Of a stretch of DNA of 64,000 bases, positions 58,817 through 64,000 are shown piece by piece. The notes beneath the pieces were generated by a model that made no database searches, had not been told where the DNA came from, and saw nothing but the letters and a program-made list of their open reading frames with translations. The stretch lies in contig NZ_MU078723.1 of the NCBI RefSeq assembly GCF_014078545.1, positions 278,122-342,121 of the forward strand. The letters are read 5' to 3'. Source of the DNA: Nitrosopumilus sp. b1 (lineage in GTDB: Archaea; Thermoproteota; Nitrososphaeria; Nitrososphaerales; Nitrosopumilaceae). The translations under genes and the position numbers were made by a program. Within the stretch, counting starts at the first letter, position 1. Each line of letters starts with the position of its first letter.

Positions 58817-59952
58817 TGAGGAACACCCATTGTATTTCCAACTCCAATTACTAACACAGATTTACCAGGGCCTACATTTTCATCAATCATTTGGTAAACT
58901 TGAGAACTAACATCATCAGCTTTTTCGGCAATCTCTTTTGTCATTAATGTAATCGCTTCTTTTACAGATTGTTTTATCACTATTGCAAATATTGGAATAT
59001 TATTTTTTGTAGCAATTTCCTCTATCTGAAATCTTTCAGTACCGATTCCACCTATAGCTGCTCCAAAGCCTTGTGATGTTTGAGCAGAATCTTCGCCCTC
59101 AAACTTTAATGAAGCATCAATCATAATTATAAAATCAATTTTATTTTTAGAAGTAAGCGATTCAACTCCATCCCCAAGACGGCCTACCGATGATTGTGGA
59201 CCTTCAGCTTTCATTAAAAATAATTTTTTTCCTTTATATTCAGTTTCGCTATATACAGTTTGAAATGCAATAGGTTGTTTTTTTGTATTGAGCATTAATT
59301 TGCCAACAACCATAGGACCGATCCCGTCACCCACAGGTTGACCAGCTTTAAAAGCAGGTAATGCTTCTTTTAAAGCCTCAGCTTCTTCCATTATAAAAGG
59401 AAGCATCATTTGTAATGGTAAGATCAGCGGATAGTTATTTTGTTTTTTTGCGGTAAGATACAAGTGATTGATAATTTTGTATAATAATTTCAAAGTTGAA
59501 GTAATTTCCAGTAATGTTTGTACTCGACTTAGTTCATAATCGTTAATTTCAGGATACAGTGATTTAATTTGTAATCTAGTATGATCTTCACGAGAACGAA
59601 TTATGTGGCGAACTTTGGATACAATTCCATTAGGATCCATATCCACTGGCATGATTGTAAAGTAATCAACAAAAGTATCAAGACGTGATGTATGATCTGT
59701 TTTTGAAAAATTTTTCACGTGATTGATTAATTCAGTTCTGGATTCATCTTTGTAGAGATTGAGTTTATTGATTTGTTTTTTGATGTCGTTAGATGTAATT
59801 TGTAATTGGATTCTCTGACCATAAAAAACAAAGATTATCACAGGAAGAATCCAAACCAACATCATCAATGGATTTGTATCATCACCCATTCCAAAAAATT
59901 CATCAAAATTAAAATCTCCAAGTTCCAATAAAGACGCGATCAAGCGCTCCAA
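58813..59952 (-). CDS. DUF1512-family archaeal membrane protein
   Basis: 379 residues: one membrane helix near 30-48 (MLVWILPVIIFVFYGQRIQ), a helical middle, and a soluble C-terminal domain with FIIMIDASLKFEGEDSAQTS and VLVIGVGNTMGVPQ, the DUF1512 hallmarks with a nucleotide-binding-like glycine segment. Function unknown. First gene of a two-gene unit with a zinc-ribbon protein. The upstream region also faces the TBP gene. Confidence 0.85.
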   Translation of the reverse strand: MERLIASLLELGDFNFDEFFGMGDDTNPLMMLVWILPVIIFVFYGQRIQLQITSNDIKKQINKLNLYKDESRTELINHVKNFSKTDHTSRLDTFVDYFTIMPVDMDPNGIVSKVRHIIRSREDHTRLQIKSLYPEINDYELSRVQTLLEITSTLKLLYKIINHLYLTAKKQNNYPLILPLQMMLPFIMEEAEALKEALPAFKAGQPVGDGIGPMVVGKLMLNTKKQPIAFQTVYSETEYKGKKLFLMKAEGPQSSVGRLGDGVESLTSKNKIDFIIMIDASLKFEGEDSAQTSQGFGAAIGGIGTERFQIEEIATKNNIPIFAIVIKQSVKEAITLMTKEIAEKADDVSSQVYQMIDENVGPGKSVLVIGVGNTMGVPQ

Positions 59953-60083
59953 ATTTAATCATTCGGCAAGTCCTCAAATCTCTAAAAATGCAAAAAAAGA
60001 GGTTTTGAGGTTAAAAAAATGGACCACAAAGCAAAAAATTGGCGAGTGCTTTTATTATAGTTAATCTAGGAGATTTTTGTAAT

Positions 60084-60644
60084 ATGCCACAAACTAAGCC
60101 AATAGTAAGTGTTGAAAATGTAGTAGCATCTGCGTCAGTAGACCAAAAAATGGATCTTAACGAGATTACCAGGACATTTCCAGACGTTGAGTATCATCCG
60201 GATCAATTTCCAGGATTAGTATTTCGATTAAAAAGTCCAAAAACAGCTACACTAATTTTCACATCAGGAAAAATGGTATGCACCGGTTCAAAGTCTGAAG
60301 AGATGGCAAGAAAAGCTGTAAAGACAGTTGTACAAAAACTTCGCAAGGGCGGCATCAAAGTAAAAAAAGATGCAGTTGTTGAAATTCAAAATATTGTTGC
60401 ATCAATTAATCTGGGTGGAAAGATACACCTAGAGCAAGCTGCAAGAACTTTGCCAAGAAGTATGTATGAGCCAGAGCAATTTCCAGGATTGATTCATAGA
60501 ATGCTAGATCCAAAGACTGTGATTCTATTATTCTCCTCTGGAAAATTAGTATGTACAGGTGCTAAAAAAGAGCCAGATGTGTATAGGTCAGTAAATAATC
60601 TTCATGCACTATTAGAAGAGAAAGACCTAATGATCTATGATTAA
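60084..60644 (+). CDS. tbp: TATA-box-binding protein
   Basis: 186 residues in two tandem repeats: VENVVASASVDQKMDLNEIT with FPGLVFRLKSPKTATLIF, then IQNIVASINLGGKIHLEQAA with FPGLIHRMLDPKTVILLF. ATG 60084 is the real start because the repeats begin just after it; the open frame further up to 60039 covers the promoter (TTTATTATA near 60050) and GGAGA near 60070. It binds TATA boxes and recruits TFIIB. Confidence 0.96.
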   Translation: MPQTKPIVSVENVVASASVDQKMDLNEITRTFPDVEYHPDQFPGLVFRLKSPKTATLIFTSGKMVCTGSKSEEMARKAVKTVVQKLRKGGIKVKKDAVVEIQNIVASINLGGKIHLEQAARTLPRSMYEPEQFPGLIHRMLDPKTVILLFSSGKLVCTGAKKEPDVYRSVNNLHALLEEKDLMIYD

Positions 60645-60696
60645 TTTCATAGACTTCAAAATTTTCTGTTTTTGTTATAAATTAAAAGTAAAGCCG

Positions 60697-60704
60697 ATAT
60701 ATAA
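60697..60704 (+). promoter_or_regulatory. TATA box of the second PAC2 gene
   Basis: ATATATAA, 19-26 bases before ATG 60723; strong box, leaderless layout. Confidence 0.5.
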
Positions 60705-60722
60705 CTAGAATTTCAATTATTT

Positions 60723-61424
60723 ATGAATATAAAAACAATTGAGAATTTTGTATTAAAAGATGTGATTTTGATTAGTTCACTTCCAGATATGGGTAAAGTG
60801 GGAGGACTTGTAACAGAACACCTGCAAAAAGCATTAGATGCTAAAATCTCATCAAAAGTTGTATTATCAGACAAACCATGGGTGAATCAAAAAGATGGTA
60901 TGATATCAACGCCATCAGATGAGTACACAATACATGTAGATGAAAAAAATGCAATCGTAATATTCACTGGAAATAATCAACCGCAAGAACCAAATGTTGT
61001 AATTTCCATGACTGAAAAAATTTTAGATGCGGTTAAAAAAATCGGAAACATAAAACTAGTAATTTCAGCAGGAGGTTATCTGCCAGCAGAAAAGAATGGA
61101 GGAAAAAGTGTTTACGGCGTTGCAACAGATGATGAATCGATGCAGATTCTCAAAGACAATAACATACCAGTGCTTGGAAATGAAGTAAGTAGCATTACAT
61201 GGTTTAATGGATTAGTTTTAGGAAAAGCAAAACAAAATGGCATTAATGGAATTGGTTTATTTGGAGAAATTCATGAGCCTGACAGTCCACAATATCTTGC
61301 AGCAAGCAACATCATTAAACTGATTAGCAAAATTTTGAAAATCACAATTGACACAACAGAGATAGATAAGAAAATTATCCCAATTCAAACCGAAGTCAAG
61401 AAGGACAGACCAGGCATAGGTTAG
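60723..61424 (+). CDS. PAC2-family protein, second copy
   Basis: 233 residues with PAC2 landmarks: LISSLPDMGKVGGLVTEHLQ near residue 18, KLVISAGGYLPAE near 113 and GINGIGLFGEIHEPDSPQY near 173. This copy is closer than the one at 5370 to archaeal PbaB/PF1-type proteasome-assembly proteins. ATG follows a clear ATATATAA box. Convergent with the MetRS-beta-like gene (stops adjacent). Confidence 0.85.
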   Translation: MNIKTIENFVLKDVILISSLPDMGKVGGLVTEHLQKALDAKISSKVVLSDKPWVNQKDGMISTPSDEYTIHVDEKNAIVIFTGNNQPQEPNVVISMTEKILDAVKKIGNIKLVISAGGYLPAEKNGGKSVYGVATDDESMQILKDNNIPVLGNEVSSITWFNGLVLGKAKQNGINGIGLFGEIHEPDSPQYLAASNIIKLISKILKITIDTTEIDKKIIPIQTEVKKDRPGIG

Positions 61425-61760
61425 TTATTTTATTGGAGAGCCCAAAGGCACTTCTTCAGATACAGTTAACCAAAAAGGCTTATCGTCAACATCAGCAGCA
61501 AGAAGCATGGCATTTGATTCAACACCAGCCATTTTTTTTGGCTCTAGATTTGCAATTACAATTACAGTTTTACCAACCATCTCATCTGCCTCATAATATT
61601 GAGCACCACCAATGATTACATCCCTATGATCATCACCTAGATCAATCACTCCCTTGATGATCTTTGATTTGCCTGGAATTTTTTCGGTGGATAATACTTT
61701 GGCAACTCTAATATCCAATTTAGCAAAGTCTTCATAAGTTACATTTGTCATGAACGTCAT
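61425..61760 (-). CDS. tRNA-binding-domain protein (methionyl-tRNA synthetase beta-like)
   Basis: 111 residues forming one OB fold of the EMAP-II/Arc1p type: YEDFAKLDIRVAKVLSTEKI, VIIGGAQYY, VIVIANLEPKKMAGVESNAM. It binds tRNA and in archaea is the separate beta subunit of methionyl-tRNA synthetase; the alpha subunit is not here. A codon-4 ATG is an alternative start. Confidence 0.9.
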   Translation of the reverse strand: MTFMTNVTYEDFAKLDIRVAKVLSTEKIPGKSKIIKGVIDLGDDHRDVIIGGAQYYEADEMVGKTVIVIANLEPKKMAGVESNAMLLAADVDDKPFWLTVSEEVPLGSPIK

Positions 61761-61789
61761 TTTTTGATCTCGTTAAAATTGATTTCGAA

Positions 61790-62005
61790 TTACATGAAAT
61801 CCTTTTTTTTGAAACCACTTGTCTCAATAGAGTATTTCAGAGGAGCAGGTAATTCTTGATATTTTTTATTAACTAATTCTTTGATTTGGTCATCAGGTAC
61901 ACTAACGGCTTTTAGCAACTTTCCTCGTTGATGGGCATATGCATTTTTCCAAAAACCCAATCCGTCAAAGGTTCCAATTTTTGGCATGTATCGTGAAGCT
62001 TTCAT
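61790..62005 (-). CDS. Hypothetical protein, 71 residues
   Basis: A basic soluble protein with the recurring word FWKNAYAHQRGKLLKAVSVP followed by KYQELPAPLKYSIETSGFK. Precedes the tRNA-binding protein by 29 bases on the same strand, so probably one transcript. I recall nothing about function. Confidence 0.65.
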   Translation of the reverse strand: MKASRYMPKIGTFDGLGFWKNAYAHQRGKLLKAVSVPDDQIKELVNKKYQELPAPLKYSIETSGFKKKDFM

Positions 62006-62017
62006 TGTAAATCAATT

Positions 62018-62093
62018 AGACTGTAAGGGAAGAATGGTAAAATGCCAAGAACTGGAGTTAATGTTCTCATTAGCAGTTTACCCCTCACAGTCT
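62018..62093. other. Inverted repeat enclosing a 52-base insert, possible structured RNA
   Basis: AGACTGTAAGGG (62018-62029) pairs with CCCTCACAGTCT (62082-62093), 11 of 12. Inside, GGTAAA pairs with TTTACC and GAAC with GTTC, giving a branched fold of tRNA size (76 bases) but with no T-loop or anticodon on either strand. It lies between the small hypothetical gene (divergent) and the SRPBCC gene. Could be a small RNA or a regulatory DNA element. Confidence 0.45.
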
Positions 62094-62117
62094 GATATAA
62101 CCCATTTAGAATCTAAT

Positions 62118-62125
62118 ATATTTAA
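62118..62125 (+). promoter_or_regulatory. TATA-like box for SRPBCC gene
   Basis: ATATTTAA, 22-29 bases before TTG 62147; leaderless layout. Confidence 0.5.
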
Positions 62126-62146
62126 TGCGGAAAAAACTACTCATAA

Positions 62147-62560
62147 TTGGCAAAGATAGAGGCTTCTGTGGATATAAAATCAACCATCGACAAAGTTTGG
62201 GACATAGTATCAGACTTAGATAATGAACCAAAATATTGGAAGGGCACAAAGGAAGTAAAAAACATCTCAAAAGAGGGGAATAAAATCAAACGAGAGATTA
62301 CAATTGCATTTAAAGATAAAAAGTGTAATCAGGAAGTCACCCTATATCCCAAAGAAAAAATTGAGTCAATTTTTACAAAAGGAATAATCGAAGGTTCAAA
62401 AACCATCAACATATCTCAAAAAGAAGATTTTGTAAAATTAGAGGCAATTTGGGACATTAAATTATCTGGAATGATGGGAATGTTTACTGGAATGATATCA
62501 AAACACATCAAGAGTGGGACTGAGCAAGCATTACAATCCATTAAAGATGAGATAGAATAG
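62147..62560 (+). CDS. SRPBCC/START-fold protein
   Basis: 137 residues with the pattern of polyketide-cyclase-like lipid-binding proteins: EASVDIKSTIDKVWDIVSDL, YWKGTKEVKNI and a C-terminal helix SKHIKSGTEQALQSIKDEI. The fold holds a hydrophobic ligand; ligand unknown. TTG start, TATA box in place. The glycosyltransferase gene begins 2 bases later, so they are coupled. Confidence 0.82.
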   Translation: MAKIEASVDIKSTIDKVWDIVSDLDNEPKYWKGTKEVKNISKEGNKIKREITIAFKDKKCNQEVTLYPKEKIESIFTKGIIEGSKTINISQKEDFVKLEAIWDIKLSGMMGMFTGMISKHIKSGTEQALQSIKDEIE

Positions 62561-62562
62561 AA

Positions 62563-63768
62563 ATGGAACTTGTAATTGATGTTATCAATTATTTCCTAGT
62601 TGCAACTATGATTGGAGTATCAATTGCATGGGTTACCCTACTAAGAACAATGTATCAATCATTTTCATTAACACCCTACTTGGATAAATTTGAAAAAATA
62701 GAACATAAGACATTGAAAGTATCAGTGATCCTGCCTGCAAGAAATGAAGAAGGATACATTGAGAAGTGTTTAGATTCATTGTTAATGCAAGACTACAGCA
62801 ATTTTGAAATTATAGCAATTGATGATTCTTCAGAAGACGACACCGGGAAAATCATTCAGGAATATGCAAAAAAAGACTCTAGGGTGATTTACGTTCAAGC
62901 CAGACCTAAACCAGAAGGATGGATGGGGAAAAATTGGGCTTGCTGTGAAGGATACAAAAAATCATCAGGAGATTTGTTGTTATTTACAGATTCAGACACC
63001 ATACATTCTAAGAACGTCATATCTATAGCTACATCACATCTACAATCATTGAATTTGGATGCACTGACTGCTATTCCAAGAATGCTGTGTCTTGATTTCT
63101 GGACAAAAATAACTCTTCCAATGATATCCACATTTTTACATACGAGATTTTCGGCTTTGAGAGTAAATGATCCAACAAAAAAAACAGGGTATTTTTTTGG
63201 AAGTTTCTTTGTAATTAAAAAAAAGGCATATGAAGAAGTGGGAACACATGAGGGAGTCAAACAAGAAATTATAGAAGATGGAGCATTGGGTAAAAAAGTC
63301 AAAGAATCAGGCTACAAAATGAAAATGGTTAGAGGAGAGCATATGATTCAAGCAATTTGGGCCAGAGATTTTTTCACATTATGGAATGCTCTAAAAAGAT
63401 TAATGATTCCGTTGTACCTTCAAAACGGATTAATCGCTGTTGGAATTTTCGTTGCTGTAGTGTTTCTTTTATTTTTACCATATACTCTATTGGTTTATTC
63501 TGCGTTATTTTTGTCGTATTCTAATTCATTTTTTGTATTGTTTGTCACATCGCTAATTGCATCCATACTAATCTATGTAGGAGGAATTTCTGATGCAAGA
63601 GAGTTAAAAATTGGAGTTATTTATTCTTCCTTAGGTCCTGTCGGAAGTCTGATTGTGATTCTAGGTTTTGCAAGTGGTTTGATAAATGCAAAAAGTAATT
63701 CAGCAGTGTCATGGAGAGGTAGAAGTTATTCCATGAAGGATCATGCACAAAGCTCGATTAGCATTTAG
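62563..63768 (+). CDS. Family 2 glycosyltransferase, membrane-bound
   Basis: 401 residues: an N-terminal helix (8-28), GT2 fold from 48 (VSVILPARNEEGYIEKCLDS, IIAIDDSSEDDTGK, the DxD-type FTDSDTIH near 144) and EDGALGKKVKESGYKM near 244, then three or four membrane helices (290-380). It transfers a sugar to a lipid or carotenoid-like acceptor at the membrane; the acceptor is unknown. It follows the SRPBCC gene directly. Confidence 0.88.
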   Translation: MELVIDVINYFLVATMIGVSIAWVTLLRTMYQSFSLTPYLDKFEKIEHKTLKVSVILPARNEEGYIEKCLDSLLMQDYSNFEIIAIDDSSEDDTGKIIQEYAKKDSRVIYVQARPKPEGWMGKNWACCEGYKKSSGDLLLFTDSDTIHSKNVISIATSHLQSLNLDALTAIPRMLCLDFWTKITLPMISTFLHTRFSALRVNDPTKKTGYFFGSFFVIKKKAYEEVGTHEGVKQEIIEDGALGKKVKESGYKMKMVRGEHMIQAIWARDFFTLWNALKRLMIPLYLQNGLIAVGIFVAVVFLLFLPYTLLVYSALFLSYSNSFFVLFVTSLIASILIYVGGISDARELKIGVIYSSLGPVGSLIVILGFASGLINAKSNSAVSWRGRSYSMKDHAQSSISI

Positions 63769-63830
63769 GCTCATCATACCGTAAGTTAATGGTAAAGCTT
63801 TTTAGAGAAAGTCAAACATGTTGAAATCAC

Positions 63831-64000
63831 TTGGATAAATCAGGAGTAATTGTTAGTGGCGCTCTTGGAGTGACATTAGTTTTAGTAATTTTTGTTGTTT
63901 TGCTTAATCCACCTCCAACAATGCAACCTCCCAAGGATCTAGTCGTATCTAATGGCCATAGTGTCACCACAGTTGGCGAAACAACCCCTATTACGGCAGC
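63831..64000 (+). CDS. Start of a membrane-anchored exported protein, cut by the window end
   Basis: From TTG 63831 an open frame begins MDKSGVIVSGALGVTLVLVI, a single helix, and continues in a Pro/Thr-rich segment (PPPTMQPPKDLVV) to the last base. The layout is that of a lipid-facing anchor before an extracytoplasmic domain. Nothing more can be said without the rest. Confidence 0.6.
   Translation, partial: MDKSGVIVSGALGVTLVLVIFVVLLNPPPTMQPPKDLVVSNGHSVTTVGETTPITA

Noticed and set aside
62018-62093. Possible tRNA
   Set aside because: Acceptor-like arms and size fit, but there is no GGTTC T-loop, D-loop or anticodon stem on either strand.
1-64000. Mobile elements, CRISPR arrays, prophage
   Set aside because: No transposase, integrase, regularly spaced direct repeats or phage structural genes were seen.

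Overview
This window looks like chromosomal DNA from an ammonia-oxidising thaumarchaeon of the Nitrosopumilus/Nitrosarchaeum type. The evidence is internal. Base composition is AT-rich. Information processing is archaeal (TFIIB, TBP, Alba, eIF1, type II methionine aminopeptidase, deoxyhypusine synthase, Tsr3, Sec61-beta, Y-family polymerase and Nre protein with PCNA-binding tails). Lipid and cofactor genes are archaeal (geranylgeranyl reductase, inositol-1-phosphate synthase, CofC/CofD for F420). There is a PEFG-type surface-sorting signal with a neighbouring archaeosortase, and several blue-copper proteins. Many genes start with TTG or GTG and have a TATA-like box about 25 bases upstream of the start codon, as expected for leaderless archaeal mRNAs. 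I see no IS element, integrase, CRISPR array or prophage.

Layout. 0-5 kb: end of a nitrilase-family gene, inositol-phosphate synthase, deoxyhypusine synthase, an amidohydrolase/GNAT pair, a roadblock-like small protein and a small MscS channel. 5-12 kb: PAC2 protein, LysE exporter, an Alba protein with an acidic tail, Dpo4, archaeosortase, a PEFG-tailed cupredoxin and an Nre repair protein. 12-18.5 kb: a BtuF-like binding protein, a DsbA-like thioredoxin coupled to a small membrane protein, several tiny zinc-finger proteins, two dehydrogenases and a DUF99 protein. 18.5-27.7 kb: a regulatory/accessory block with two paralogous receptor-type nucleotide cyclases, a ribbon-helix-helix protein, a two-domain multicopper oxidase fused to plastocyanin, an ABM monooxygenase, a TrmB-like regulator operon and zinc-finger microproteins. 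Three copies of one palindromic site lie in its promoters. 27.7-39.9 kb: TPR protein, geranylgeranyl reductase, response regulator, large secreted proteins, an extracytoplasmic solute-binding protein, an Mrr-like nuclease, DUF2070 and Sec61-beta. 39.9-47 kb: a co-directional run with an ATP-grasp/M20 fusion, a CorA-like transporter, a K+ channel, gamma-glutamyltransferase and N-formylglutamate amidohydrolase. 47-64 kb: eIF1, CPBP protease, TFIIB, cofD-cofC, surface proteins, a probable RNase P RNA, Tsr3, tRNA-Pro(TGG), methionine aminopeptidase, DUF1512, TBP, a second PAC2 protein, a tRNA-binding MetRS-beta-like protein, SRPBCC, a family 2 glycosyltransferase and the start of a membrane-anchored protein.

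The most interesting unit is the 21.1-27.3 kb block. A 14-base palindrome (TGCAATCAATTGCA, one copy slightly varied), preceded each time by GTTTACA, lies at three promoters. In both divergent promoters the minus-strand start codon is exactly 57 bases from the palindrome. On the plus side, two genes have an ATG exactly 52 bases from it. This looks like a small local regulon joining copper oxidase, ABM monooxygenase and zinc-finger genes, with candidate regulators encoded beside it.
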